The translations under genes and the position numbers were made by a program. Below, in pieces: positions 26,404-36,064 of a stretch of 64,000 nucleotides of DNA (the first letter of the stretch is position 1; each line of letters opens with the position of its first letter). The notes below the pieces were generated by a model. That model saw only the letters and a list, made by a program, of their open reading frames with translations. It searched no databases and was not told the DNA's origin. Source of the DNA: Anaerolineae bacterium. GTDB taxonomy: Bacteria > Chloroflexota > Anaerolineae > Anaerolineales > Anaerolineaceae. The stretch spans positions 124,001-188,000 of the forward strand of contig JABLXC010000007.1 in the NCBI GenBank assembly GCA_013178185.1. The letters are read 5' to 3'.

Positions 26404-28116
26404 TCAATCATTTCGTAATTGGACTACAACTTCTGCAATACCCATCTTTCGGCCTATCTCAAGCGCGGCGGTGCGAAGAATATCTTCGACTTCGGTTCTG
26501 CTGCGCATTTGGGTCGCGATTTCGCTTACTAGATGCTCGCGCTCGGAGCGAAACCGAATTTCCTCCAGCAGGCGGGCGTTATCGAGCGCGGTCGAGAGAC
26601 GATCTGCAATGGCTTCTAACATTTTAATTGTTCCGGGTGCAACTACTTTTCCCTCCAGCTTGATTTCCAGCATACCCAGCACATGACCGCGCAGTTTGAT
26701 TGGCAGCCCAACCTTTGTGAAATCCTTGTCTCCTTCTTCTGTTTGCATGATCTCTATTTGAGTCTGGTTGAATGGGGTGGCTGTTTCATTCGATGGGTTG
26801 ATCTCTTCGATTGTTTCTTGTTGGTAGCGGTAAGCGTATCCCTTGCGGACGTTTTTTAGATAGTCGAGCCACGACTGCCTGGATAGTTGCACGGCGCTGG
26901 CTTCAAGTGAACGCAAACTCTCTTGAAGTTGCTGGACCAGCCTGGCTTTCTCGATCGCGACGGCAATCTGGTCTGCCAGGGTTTGGATAATTTTGACATC
27001 ATCCGGGTTGAATGCGTAGGCGTTTCGGCTTTGGACATCCAGCGCGCCGATCACCTTTTCCCCCACCCGAAGGGGCAGGGCCATTTCGGACTGGGTTTCT
27101 GGCAGCAATGGGTTTTTGAAGTGAAAGGCGTCTTCTTCCACCTTAAGGGTTACACGCGGCTCGCCCTTGCTGACGACATACCCTACAATTCCAACTTCGC
27201 CGACTTTCAGGCGGTGATTATTTGCCAGCATGGCTCGGCCAGCCTCTCCAGTTGCTGCTCTCAATACGGCGTATTCGCCGCGCTCATCTACAAGAAAAAT
27301 GCCTGCATGGTAGAAACCAAAGCGCTCACGGATCAGCTCTACGGCGTTTCTCAACAGGTTTTCCAATTCGATGTTCGTCGAAATGTCGCGCGCCAGGTCG
27401 GCGGCAGCCTCAATTTGCGCTATCCTTCGCTCTGCTTCTGCAGTGCGCTCTTTCACCCGGTCTTCGAGGCTATCTCTTTCTTTGCGGAGTTCTTCGCTGA
27501 GCGCCGACTGTTTTTGGATGGCGGATTCAATACCGCTGGTCAGCGCGTTGACTGTGGTGATTACCATCATCAGCAGTAAGCCAAAGAGCAGCCCGTCATT
27601 CAGCCATTCATTCGGTCTGCCGGAACTTGCCAGTACGCTCACCGGAGGCACCGGAATGACCCCGGCGATCATCAGCCAGCCTATCATCCCGTACGTGACC
27701 AGGCTCAACCCAAAGCCTGTAATGCCAGGAATTACTCCCAACAAAATAGCCGACAGCGCTGCAAAAGCGACCAGGAACACTTTCCCGCTTCCGCTCAGGC
27801 CGCTTTCTACGAGGCCGGTTACCCCCAGCACATAAATCAAAGCCAGCACCAGGTAAGCTCGCAGCCTGAAATTGAGTGTTCTTAAAACGGTTAACGAAAG
27901 GACAATTGCCAGAGCTGTTCCGTAAATTGCCAGGAGCGCCCAGGCTCGGCGGGGGACAAAAATGGACAATGCCTGAATGAAAGCAATCACCCCCAGCCCG
28001 GAAGCCAACAAGAAAATATATTGAAGCCCTCTTTCTCGCAGTACCAACAGTGAATTGTTTGGATCTATGGTTGGAGGGACGCGTCTGGGATTGAGCCGTT
28101 CAATGAATGATGTCAT
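26404..28116 (-). CDS. Membrane GAF receptor without kinase (570 residues)
   Basis: Six or so transmembrane helices (about 30-190) are followed by a coiled coil (KERTAEAERRIAQIEAAADL, near 225-245), a GAF domain (about 250-390, with RERFGFYHAGIFLVDERGEYA), a second diverged GAF (about 410-520) and the C-terminal module (ILRTAALEIGRKM, last 50 residues). No catalytic output domain is present. The arrangement looks like a membrane-integral sensor whose GAF module is a duplicate of those in its neighbours. The strong site AGGAGG precedes the ATG. The stop is 15 bases before the preferred start of the next receptor, so they are cotranscribed. Confidence 0.85.
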   Translation of the reverse strand: MTSFIERLNPRRVPPTIDPNNSLLVLRERGLQYIFLLASGLGVIAFIQALSIFVPRRAWALLAIYGTALAIVLSLTVLRTLNFRLRAYLVLALIYVLGVTGLVESGLSGSGKVFLVAFAALSAILLGVIPGITGFGLSLVTYGMIGWLMIAGVIPVPPVSVLASSGRPNEWLNDGLLFGLLLMMVITTVNALTSGIESAIQKQSALSEELRKERDSLEDRVKERTAEAERRIAQIEAAADLARDISTNIELENLLRNAVELIRERFGFYHAGIFLVDERGEYAVLRAATGEAGRAMLANNHRLKVGEVGIVGYVVSKGEPRVTLKVEEDAFHFKNPLLPETQSEMALPLRVGEKVIGALDVQSRNAYAFNPDDVKIIQTLADQIAVAIEKARLVQQLQESLRSLEASAVQLSRQSWLDYLKNVRKGYAYRYQQETIEEINPSNETATPFNQTQIEIMQTEEGDKDFTKVGLPIKLRGHVLGMLEIKLEGKVVAPGTIKMLEAIADRLSTALDNARLLEEIRFRSEREHLVSEIATQMRSRTEVEDILRTAALEIGRKMGIAEVVVQLRND

Positions 28117-28119
28117 GGT

Positions 28120-29790
28120 TCAATCCTCCTGGTTCTTTCCATTTTTACCAGCGGGTTGGCTCGAACCGGCAGCGTCTGGCATGGAGGGCGACAACCGCAC
28201 CGAGACTTCGGCCACAGAAGGAAGCTGCCCTAATTCCCGGAGGGCTGTCTTGAGGATTTGTTCTATGGTGGTTGCCCGTGAGAACTCTGCACTGAGCACG
28301 TTTACCTTTTCTTCTTGAGAGGCGCGTTGCTGTGTTTCTTCTAACAGGCGAGCGCTTTCCAGAGCAAGCGCAGTCTGGTTCAAGATCGTCTCCACCATCT
28401 CCTTGTCTTCTTCCGAGAGAATTGCGCTCTTGCTTTCGATGGTGATTTGCCCAATCTTTTGCTCGCGTAGCACAATTGGAAAGCGAAAGACGTTGGTTTG
28501 CCTTGTTTTCTGAGAGATCGTTTTGTTTTCGAATTGGAATTGGAGACGCCCCTGCGTGGCCGATACGTCGCTCCAGGCTTCTTGTAAGAAGCGCCGGTTG
28601 AGCGCCCGGATTTCTTCAAGATCGGCTCGCGATTGCTGGAAAAGGCGAGCGTTGTCAATCGCGATGGCCAGGCTGTCGGCGATGCCTTGCAAAATCACGA
28701 TATCGGATTCGTCAAAGGCGTTGGGTTCAGCGGATTGGACCGTCAACGCGCCAATAGTCAACCCTCGGCTAATGATGGGCAGCGCCAGTTCAGAGCGCGT
28801 TTGAGGCAGGTAAGGGTTATTAAAACGCACAGCTTCCGCGCCGACATCGAGCGCGATGCGCGCTTGCCGGTTTGACGTACACCAGCCAATCATCGAAGAC
28901 CCACCCACCTGTAAGCGATGGCCTGCTGCCAGCATCTTTTGTCCGGCTTCTCCTGTCCCGGCCATCAACACAGCGTATTCCCGGCGCTCATCTACCAGAA
29001 AAACGCCCACATAATAGTAGTTGTTTCTTTCCTGGACCAGGTCCACAACCCTTTGCAGGAGCTCTTCGGGGTCCAGCATTGAAGTCACAGAACGAGAAAT
29101 TTCCGCTGCGGTGCGAAGCTGCACAAGCCGCCGCTCGATTTCTACGGTGCGCTGTTGTACGCGCTGCTCAAGGGTGGCTTGCTCCTGGGCAAGTTCCGCG
29201 CGGATATCTGCCTGCTGCCCTATGAATTTTTTCAACGAAGAAATCAACCAGGTAGCGGCGAGCGTGAAAAACAGGGCAACCAGCGTAAAGCTAAAGGCGG
29301 TTCCGGCAGTTTCCAAAAAGCTAGGACTCGGCTCTAAACTGGAGGTTAAAGCCAGCCTGACGCCGAATACCGATAGAACGCTTAATAATAACCCGGCGAT
29401 TGCACCTCTTGCGTCCAGGAAAATGCTTGCCAAGCCCGGCGTAGCGAGAAGGATGAGAAAACCGGTTCCGCTGTAGCTTTCATGCAGCAAGAACCATGCG
29501 CCATACAACAGGTATGCAGCCAGGAACAAGATCGCTCGCACAAGGTAAGGCAATCGCCGCAGCAGGGTAATTGTAAGAAAGATGACAATCAGCGCGCCAG
29601 TGGCGGCAGCGGCTTGCCTATCACCAGAGCTGGCCTGGCGAAGAGACCAATAAACTCCCAGAGAGAGCCCGAGAGACGAGACCAGCAGCATCCATTGTTG
29701 AAAGATGCGTTCCCGGATGACCGCAAAGGGGTCTTTTTCGGAGATCGAGATGGGCATCTGCCCTGGCAGGAGTTTTTGAAAGAAGCTCAT
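28120..29790 (-). CDS. Membrane GAF receptor without kinase (556 residues)
   Basis: Same plan as the following gene: several transmembrane helices (about 25-185), a coiled coil rich in Glu, Gln and Arg (about 200-232), a GAF domain (about 237-385, with VQERNNYYYVGVFLVDERREYA), a second weaker GAF-like unit (about 400-485) and a C-terminal module (ILKTALRELGQL). No kinase, cyclase or methyl-accepting domain is visible. It overlaps the preceding receptor gene by 4 bases and is 3 bases from the next, which indicates coupled translation. GGAGGAG lies upstream of the start. Probably a duplicate of its neighbour that has diverged in ligand specificity. Confidence 0.85.
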   Translation of the reverse strand: MSFFQKLLPGQMPISISEKDPFAVIRERIFQQWMLLVSSLGLSLGVYWSLRQASSGDRQAAAATGALIVIFLTITLLRRLPYLVRAILFLAAYLLYGAWFLLHESYSGTGFLILLATPGLASIFLDARGAIAGLLLSVLSVFGVRLALTSSLEPSPSFLETAGTAFSFTLVALFFTLAATWLISSLKKFIGQQADIRAELAQEQATLEQRVQQRTVEIERRLVQLRTAAEISRSVTSMLDPEELLQRVVDLVQERNNYYYVGVFLVDERREYAVLMAGTGEAGQKMLAAGHRLQVGGSSMIGWCTSNRQARIALDVGAEAVRFNNPYLPQTRSELALPIISRGLTIGALTVQSAEPNAFDESDIVILQGIADSLAIAIDNARLFQQSRADLEEIRALNRRFLQEAWSDVSATQGRLQFQFENKTISQKTRQTNVFRFPIVLREQKIGQITIESKSAILSEEDKEMVETILNQTALALESARLLEETQQRASQEEKVNVLSAEFSRATTIEQILKTALRELGQLPSVAEVSVRLSPSMPDAAGSSQPAGKNGKNQED

Positions 29791-32700
29791 CGCCCGGTCT
29801 CCTCCATAACGTCATGCCCGTTCGATCCGCCTGCTGCCAAAAGATCTGCTTCTACTGGTTCCGGGTTGATCTCCACAAACGCCTTGACCGCGCCAAGCGC
29901 CTGGCAGATTTCGCTCGCGGTGGTTTCCATGATGGTGTGGATATCCACGCTGCGGCGGATGCGACTCGTTGCGCTGTAGATAATTTGCTGGCGGCGGACT
30001 TGCGACTGTATTTGTTCGAGCAATTGCGTGTTGTAAAGAATGGCACCCAGGCTATTCCCCAGGGTAGCCAGGATTTCCCGATCATTTTCATCGTAGGCGG
30101 CCGGGGAAGGGCTTTCCAGCAACAAGACGCCCATCAAATCGTTTGAATATATGATCGGGACGGCCAGTCTGGAGCGGGTATCTTCATCAAGCGGAAGAAA
30201 GTTTGGATCCGAGCGCACGTCCATGACGAGGACCGGCTGGCGCTCGCGGGCGCACTGCCCGATGACGCCATCATCAAGGCTGATGACTTGGTTCGTGTTC
30301 GGGCGCGTGATTCCTGCCGAAGCCCTCAAGACCAGCCTATCCTTTGTTTCATTTAGGAAAAACACTGCGATGCGGTCTTTGTTCATTGTTTCCCGCAAGC
30401 CTTCTACAATCGTTAAGATTGCATCCTGGATGCTGCCTTTGGTAGAGGCCGCGGTTGTGATCTGGTAGAGCAGGCGATGCTGCACCAGCGTACTTTGTGA
30501 GCGGGTGAATAGATTGGCGTTGTACACTGCAATGGCGAGTTGGTCTGCCAGGATTTGGAGCGTCGCCACATCCTGTGTGTTGAATGCATCTTTCCGTTTG
30601 CTCTGCACGTCCAGCGCTCCCAGAACGCGCTCTCCGATTTTTAGCGGAATTACTAGTTCGGAACGGGTTTCCGGTAGCAGGGGATTGGGATAGTAATCCG
30701 GGCTTGCGGTGACATCATTTACGACCACTGGTTCCTTGCGGGCTGTGGCCTGTCCGACCAGAGATTGCGAGCCAACGGCCAGTTTGTGGCGGGCAGCTTT
30801 CAAACGTTCGCCAGCCGGCCCAGTAGATTCGCGCAAGACGGCATATTCACCGAGAGCATCCAATAAGAAAATAGAAGAATGATAGAAGTCAAAACGAGAA
30901 AGGATGAGGTTAACTGCTTTGCTGAGCAATTCTTCCAATTGGAGCGTACCGGCAGTATCCCGTGCGATCTCCGAGGCGGTTAAAAGCTGGTTGGCGGTAT
31001 GTTGCGCCAATTGTTCCGTTTTCTTCATTTCTGTGATATCGCGTGAAATTCCCAGCAGGCCTACCGTGATACCTCCTTCATCGCGCATAGCAATGTGGCT
31101 TGTAAGACGATAGGTTTCATTCCCGTCTTCATCGGTAAATTTCTCAACAGAACTCGCACGGGTTTCTCCGGAGAGCAGGAAGTCCTGTTCCTCCTGGTAG
31201 ATCCTCGCTCCAATTTCCTGCCCCTGAAGTTCGAAATCGGTTTTTCCGATCATTTCGAATGGCGAAGATAAACCAAGGTATTCGGCATAAGACCGGCTGG
31301 CACGGATATACTGGCCGCGGCTATCTTTGAAATATAAGAAGTCCGGCGTGTTGCCCAGATGCGTATTGAGCAGAAAACGTTCCTGGCCGTAGGCTTTCAA
31401 CGCCTCCTCCATCCGGTTTAATAGCTGCGCGTTTCGAATTGCAATCGCAGCCTGGGGCGCAATCGTAGAGATCAGACTCACAATATCGTCTGTAAAGCGA
31501 TCTTCATTTTTTGCATCCTGGACGACAATCGCGCCGATTACTTCGGATGCAAAGATGAGCGGAATACCCAGCCATGATTTGGCAGGTTTGCCGAGGATTT
31601 TTGCCCCTAACTCCTGTGCTTTGCGTTCGGCATCTTGATTCAGGATAATAGGGGTTCGCGAGTGAATGAGACGCGAAATAAGGCCCTCGTCGGCTGGGAA
31701 TGGATCCAAAGAGATCGGGTCGCCGCCATCGTACAGGTATGGTACCTCAATCGTGTTCGCCTCGTTGTCATAGAGCGCCATCAGGAAGCTGACATCTTCG
31801 CCAATGCGCTGGGTGATTTGTTGGTGCAGGATTTCGTAGAGCCTGTTCATATCGGTAACGCCCGAGATGGCCTGGCTGATGCTGGAAAGCAATTGCAGTT
31901 CGCTGATGCGATTCTTGAGCGTTTTTTGGATTTCAAAGCGTTCCAGCGTTGTGCTTGTCATCCCCAATAGATTTGCCAGCGGTTGCAAGGAGGTTTCTGA
32001 GAGGGCGTTTTTCTCGCGAGAAGCGATAACAACCACTTTAGAGAGATCGCCGTTGACCCAAATGGGGAATAGAGCGGCTGAGTTACAACCCAGCTGAGAA
32101 AAGTAGGTGAGGATCGGTTCAAATTCGTCCGGTGCGGCGAGGTCGTTAACGACCATCAGGGTACTTTCGTGGAAGCTTTGGGCTGCTGTTGACTGCGGGA
32201 GGGGGATGTTCTGAATGTTGTTTTTTGCTCCCTGGGAATTAGGATCGTTGAGCGCAATCGCAGTTAACTGTTCTTTCTGTACGGTATAGACGCCGGTCAC
32301 GTAAGGAGTTTGCTCCAGAGTGTTGATTAAAAGCTGGAGGACCTCATTTTCTTCCTGGGCCAAGGTGATCTGCCGGCTGGCGCGATAGTACAGGGTGGTT
32401 TCCTGCAGGTTGAAGGCGGTCGCTTCGAGCAGGCGAATATTTTGCAGACCGTTTGCAATCTGTGTGGCGAGAGTCTGTAGCACAGATACTGTATCCAGGT
32501 CAAAATTATTCAGTTTATCGCTCTGAATATCGAGAATGCCCAACGTTTGACCTGCGGCGGCGATGGGTAGCGCGACCTGAGACTTGCACCCGCTGATTGG
32601 CGGGTCTTGCGGGTAGGGCGCTTCGGCGGTGTTGGCAACCAATCGAGCCTGGTTGTGCGCGGCCACCCACCCAATTAAAGAATCGTCGCCAACACGCAGG

Positions 32701-34106
32701 CGCAACCCTTTTTGAGGAGCTGTCTTCTCGGGGAGGGTACTCTCTTCCTGTAGGATGGCGTAAGCGCCGGCCTCATCCAGCACAAAGGCGCGCACATATA
32801 AGTACCCGAATCGTTCCACCAGCAGTTCGACGGTGCGCTTGAGGATTTCGCCGCGCGCTGTGGCGGAGGTAGCAATCTGGGCGATTTCTGAAGCTAAACG
32901 AATTTGCGTGGTTCGTTCCTCGACCTTTCTTTCCAATGAGCGGTAAAGCTCGCTGAGCTGTTCTACCATGGAGTTGAAAGAATAAGCCAGCAGGCCAATC
33001 TCATCCCGCCGGGTAATTTTTGCGCGCTGAGTCCAGTCTCCCGCGGTGAAGCGCCGGGCGTGGTTCACAAGCTGGTTCAACGGGCGCACCAGGCGGGTGG
33101 AAATGGTAAACACCACAGCACCAACCACCAGAATAGAAAATGCCAGGAGCGCGGCGTTCAAGGGCGTAATCAAACTGATCTGCTGGTAAACCTTCGCTTC
33201 AGGGACTTCAACGATAAATTCACTTTGCGATCGATGCAACTTCCGGCCATAGTACAGCATGGGTACATTGCGAAAGGTTGTAAAGGGGAGCAGCGAAGGT
33301 GTTTCGGGTTCGGTCTTCATTGCCGTTAAGAAGCTGGAGAAATTTTCTCCCGCTTCGACGACGTAAATATCGTTCAAGACTTCGTCAAACGACAGGATTT
33401 TAAAATTGCTGGTCAGGATGTAGGCATTGGCGGTGGGAAAAAAGGATTTCGCAATGCGGATCGCTTCGGCCGGGGTGGGGGAGAGCGTCGCTGCAATGGC
33501 GGTCGCAAGGAGATTGCCTTCTGCGTCTTCAATTCTGCGACTGTTGAAGATGACCAGTTTGCCAGGATAAAACGGCTGCGGATCATAAAATGCAAAGGAG
33601 TTGTTTTTGCCTGCCAGATCACGGATTGGGGGGATCAGCAGGAAATTTTGGTTTTCCAGGTTAATGTTGGTGCTGTTGATCACCAAGCCGTCTGGATTGA
33701 CCAGCAAGATTGTGTCTATCCCGGTGGTGGTGGTGCCGGGTTGCGCGCGCAGGAACCTCCTTAAAACGAAACGCAAATTGGTAGTGCTGGATATGTTCGC
33801 CGGATCTTTCAGAACATATTCCAAGTCGTGAGTAAATTCGGGATCCGCGATCAACCTTCGCAAGGTGTTATCCGAGGTGATGGCTTCGCTTTCGATTTTT
33901 AATTCAAGATAACGGGTGATGGATTGGATTTGGGTGTAGGTCTGGTCTCGTAAGATCTGGCGGGAACGGATGGTGCTGAAGATCCCAATCAGGCCAACCG
34001 GTAAGAAGGAGAGCGCCAGCAGGATGATAAAGATATTTCTTGCCAGATTCCCTCGAAATTCGGCGGGTTTCAGGAATTGTGTTCCGGGTGAATTCGACGC
34101 AGACAT
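29787..34106 (-). CDS. Large receptor: Cache, HAMP, five GAF and a PAS; no kinase
   Basis: About 1439 residues. One helix (22-44), an extracytoplasmic Cache-like domain (about 48-325), a second helix (about 325-350), HAMP (about 352-402) and a coiled coil, then GAF units near 412-552, 575-705, 752-889, a PAS domain (about 909-1022, FLYFKDSRGQYIRASRSYAE), and GAF units near 1045-1189 and 1212-1359. It closes with the shared C-terminal module (IMETTASEICQAL). There is no kinase or other enzymatic output. The ATG chosen has GAGGAG 8 bases upstream; a TTG two codons earlier is less likely. It overlaps the next receptor gene by 4 bases. It probably signals through the hybrid kinase encoded downstream. 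Confidence 0.88.
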   Translation of the reverse strand: MSASNSPGTQFLKPAEFRGNLARNIFIILLALSFLPVGLIGIFSTIRSRQILRDQTYTQIQSITRYLELKIESEAITSDNTLRRLIADPEFTHDLEYVLKDPANISSTTNLRFVLRRFLRAQPGTTTTGIDTILLVNPDGLVINSTNINLENQNFLLIPPIRDLAGKNNSFAFYDPQPFYPGKLVIFNSRRIEDAEGNLLATAIAATLSPTPAEAIRIAKSFFPTANAYILTSNFKILSFDEVLNDIYVVEAGENFSSFLTAMKTEPETPSLLPFTTFRNVPMLYYGRKLHRSQSEFIVEVPEAKVYQQISLITPLNAALLAFSILVVGAVVFTISTRLVRPLNQLVNHARRFTAGDWTQRAKITRRDEIGLLAYSFNSMVEQLSELYRSLERKVEERTTQIRLASEIAQIATSATARGEILKRTVELLVERFGYLYVRAFVLDEAGAYAILQEESTLPEKTAPQKGLRLRVGDDSLIGWVAAHNQARLVANTAEAPYPQDPPISGCKSQVALPIAAAGQTLGILDIQSDKLNNFDLDTVSVLQTLATQIANGLQNIRLLEATAFNLQETTLYYRASRQITLAQEENEVLQLLINTLEQTPYVTGVYTVQKEQLTAIALNDPNSQGAKNNIQNIPLPQSTAAQSFHESTLMVVNDLAAPDEFEPILTYFSQLGCNSAALFPIWVNGDLSKVVVIASREKNALSETSLQPLANLLGMTSTTLERFEIQKTLKNRISELQLLSSISQAISGVTDMNRLYEILHQQITQRIGEDVSFLMALYDNEANTIEVPYLYDGGDPISLDPFPADEGLISRLIHSRTPIILNQDAERKAQELGAKILGKPAKSWLGIPLIFASEVIGAIVVQDAKNEDRFTDDIVSLISTIAPQAAIAIRNAQLLNRMEEALKAYGQERFLLNTHLGNTPDFLYFKDSRGQYIRASRSYAEYLGLSSPFEMIGKTDFELQGQEIGARIYQEEQDFLLSGETRASSVEKFTDEDGNETYRLTSHIAMRDEGGITVGLLGISRDITEMKKTEQLAQHTANQLLTASEIARDTAGTLQLEELLSKAVNLILSRFDFYHSSIFLLDALGEYAVLRESTGPAGERLKAARHKLAVGSQSLVGQATARKEPVVVNDVTASPDYYPNPLLPETRSELVIPLKIGERVLGALDVQSKRKDAFNTQDVATLQILADQLAIAVYNANLFTRSQSTLVQHRLLYQITTAASTKGSIQDAILTIVEGLRETMNKDRIAVFFLNETKDRLVLRASAGITRPNTNQVISLDDGVIGQCARERQPVLVMDVRSDPNFLPLDEDTRSRLAVPIIYSNDLMGVLLLESPSPAAYDENDREILATLGNSLGAILYNTQLLEQIQSQVRRQQIIYSATSRIRRSVDIHTIMETTASEICQALGAVKAFVEINPEPVEADLLAAGGSNGHDVMEETGR

Positions 34107-34119
34107 GCCCAATCTCTCC

Positions 34120-34575
34120 TCAATTCAACTCCCAAACCGCTTCGCCGGCTAGAATGCGCTGGATCTGGTCGGGAAAGCGATCTGGATCCAAGGGCTTGCC
34201 CAGAAACCCATCAAAACCGGCCTGGCGTGCCTTGTTCATTTGTTCCAGGCTGGCTTCTGCTGTCACAGCTACGACCGGCACATTTTTTAAATTGGGCGAT
34301 TGGCGGATTTTGACCAGAGCGCCGTAGCCATCCTCATAGGGGAGACGGATGTCCATGAGCACCAGGTCCAGGCGGGGCAGCGTATCGGCAAACTCTACAA
34401 CCTCATATCCAGATGTCTTCCATTCACAATGCACTCCTAAAAAGCCCAGTAGCCGCGCGATCAACACGAAATTCGAGACGTTATCTTCAACAACCAGGAC
34501 GGTGATATCCTTAGGTAAACCACCTGTTTTTCTGGGGGTCGGCGTGGAATTGATGGTATAGGGGGTTTCGTTCAT
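34120..34575 (-). CDS. Stand-alone response regulator receiver
   Basis: A 151-residue single receiver domain of CheY/DivK type after a 25-residue N-terminal extension. It has the acidic cluster in VLVVEDN, the phospho-acceptor in LVLMDIRLP, VTAEA and the late lysine in LGKPLD. No DNA-binding or enzymatic output is present, so it would act by protein contact or as a phosphate shuttle. It lies 13 bases before the large GAF receptor gene, and a similar receiver lies just upstream. The two may pass phosphate between the hybrid kinase and the receptors or the threonine synthase-receiver fusion. No clear ribosome site precedes the ATG. Confidence 0.87.
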   Translation of the reverse strand: MNETPYTINSTPTPRKTGGLPKDITVLVVEDNVSNFVLIARLLGFLGVHCEWKTSGYEVVEFADTLPRLDLVLMDIRLPYEDGYGALVKIRQSPNLKNVPVVAVTAEASLEQMNKARQAGFDGFLGKPLDPDRFPDQIQRILAGEAVWELN

Positions 34576-34618
34576 ATAGTAGTTGTACTGCCCTCGAAGA
34601 TTGTAAAAAAATTTTACT

Positions 34619-34999
34619 TTAGTCGCCGGGTCTCAAGAATCGTGCCAACTGTTCGCTGAATTTATCTACATCAATCGGTTTTTCAAAGTAGCCATCACAG
34701 CCTGCTTGCATACTGCGTTCCCGGTCGCCGCGCATCACGTTGGCGGTGATGGCTACGATGGGAATGCGATGCAGATGAGGATTCTTTTTGATCTGGTTGG
34801 TCAGCGTGTACCCGTCCACATTGGGCATGTTCATGTCCATCAAGATTAGGTGAGGCGTATGCTGCTGGAGGAGCTTTAGCGCTTCTTCTGCATTTCCGGC
34901 TTCTAGCACTTCGTAGCCTTCATATTGCAGCAATCTGCGTATCAGGATGCGATTTTCTATGCTGTCTTCTACGTGGAGGATAATTTTTTTATCTGGCAT
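34619..34999 (-). CDS. Stand-alone response regulator receiver
   Basis: A 126-residue single-domain receiver: HVEDSIENR, phospho-acceptor in LILMDMNMPNVDG, ITANVMRGDRE and FEKPID. It is close to the DivK type, as found attached to hybrid kinases. It is the first gene of the long sensory operon. I chose the ATG giving MPDKKIILHVED, which follows GAGGG by 12 bases; a TTG seven codons earlier is possible. A TAAAAT lies in the 111-base upstream spacer but without a convincing -35. The likely role is to carry phosphate to or from the giant hybrid kinase. Confidence 0.87.
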   Translation of the reverse strand: MPDKKIILHVEDSIENRILIRRLLQYEGYEVLEAGNAEEALKLLQQHTPHLILMDMNMPNVDGYTLTNQIKKNPHLHRIPIVAITANVMRGDRERSMQAGCDGYFEKPIDVDKFSEQLARFLRPGD

Positions 35000-35131
35000 T
35001 TGACGGCAACCCTCAATCAACTGACGCGTTTTACCTTAAATAATGGAACTACCTTGGCCTTATGGGTCTGATTAAGATTTTAGCATAAAGGGGGGAGGGT
35101 AGTTCAGCAGGAAGATTTACAGATTTGCAAA

Positions 35132-36043
35132 CTAAACCTTTTTAAGGACTCGAAGTGCGTCGAGTGTAATCCATTTGCTAGGTTGATTGCGTTTTTCAAT
35201 TGGCCAGGTATGGGAGACAGAACCACACAACCATCGCCCCTGGGAGTCCTGGCGGCTTAACGCCAGTTCGAACAAAGGCGCGAAGCGCGAGTCGGGGGCG
35301 AAGCCATGCGCGGCCAGTGCTTTTAGCGCGCTGAGTAAGTCCCAGGCGCGCGGCGCGCCGAACGTAAGCCATCGTTTGTGCTCTCCTTCGAAATCGTACC
35401 TGGCACCCAGCAGGGCATTGGCCAAACGGTTCACCACTTCTTGGGATTGGCTTGTACGCATCTCTGCTGGGAGCACGGCAAGACCGTTGAGGGCTGCAAT
35501 TGCGCCCCACAGGCAAGGCTGATGATGGTAACGCCCACAATTGAGTGCATTCTCCGAGGACATCTCTTCGATGAGGAAAGCGAAGGCAGCTCGCACCCGG
35601 GGATCGTCGTTCAGGCCAAAGTAAACCAGAAAGGGTAGATGTCCGCCGGTGGTGCAGGGAAAGATGCCGCTGCGAAGTTTCCTCGTCATCGAGAATCCGC
35701 CGCTCTCATGCTGGCAGAATCTCAAGAAGGAATTGCAGCCAGCGGTGGTCCGACCGTCTGGAACAGCGCCCAGCATGTGCAGCAGGGTTAGCACGGCTAC
35801 AGCCCCCTGGGCGGTATAGGGTTTAGTCTCATCTTCCCCCCAATGTCCCTCAGGGCGTTGAAGACTGAACAACTCCTCGACCAACGGCTGCTGGGCGATG
35901 GCTGCTCTGGTCTCTTGCACTTCGGGGTCGCTGGCTGGCCAGTCGAGAATATCCATAAGTGTCCAATAGCGGACGGATGGGTTTTCAGGATTGAGCAGCC
36001 AGGGAAGTGGGTCACCCTTTAGATGTCTTTGCCCATATTGCAT
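35132..36043 (-). CDS. Terpenoid-cyclase-like toroid protein (prenyltransferase/squalene-oxidase repeat type)
   Basis: A 303-residue soluble protein made of repeated helical pairs. Recurrent segments such as SLQRPEGHWGED, FCQHESGGFSMT and LSRQDSQGRWLCG follow the Q..DG.W pattern of prenyltransferase/squalene-oxidase repeats, implying an alpha/alpha toroid. It starts PWLLNPENPSVRYWTLMDIL, a beginning shared by a group of uncharacterised proteins, some of which are annotated as nitrogen-fixation related without basis. The DxDD catalytic motif of class II cyclases is not seen, so enzyme activity cannot be claimed. The start has AAGGG upstream. It is followed at 88 bases by the sensory operon. 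Confidence 0.7.
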   Translation of the reverse strand: MQYGQRHLKGDPLPWLLNPENPSVRYWTLMDILDWPASDPEVQETRAAIAQQPLVEELFSLQRPEGHWGEDETKPYTAQGAVAVLTLLHMLGAVPDGRTTAGCNSFLRFCQHESGGFSMTRKLRSGIFPCTTGGHLPFLVYFGLNDDPRVRAAFAFLIEEMSSENALNCGRYHHQPCLWGAIAALNGLAVLPAEMRTSQSQEVVNRLANALLGARYDFEGEHKRWLTFGAPRAWDLLSALKALAAHGFAPDSRFAPLFELALSRQDSQGRWLCGSVSHTWPIEKRNQPSKWITLDALRVLKKV

Positions 36044-36064
36044 TCAGCACCCTTACCTTTGCCA

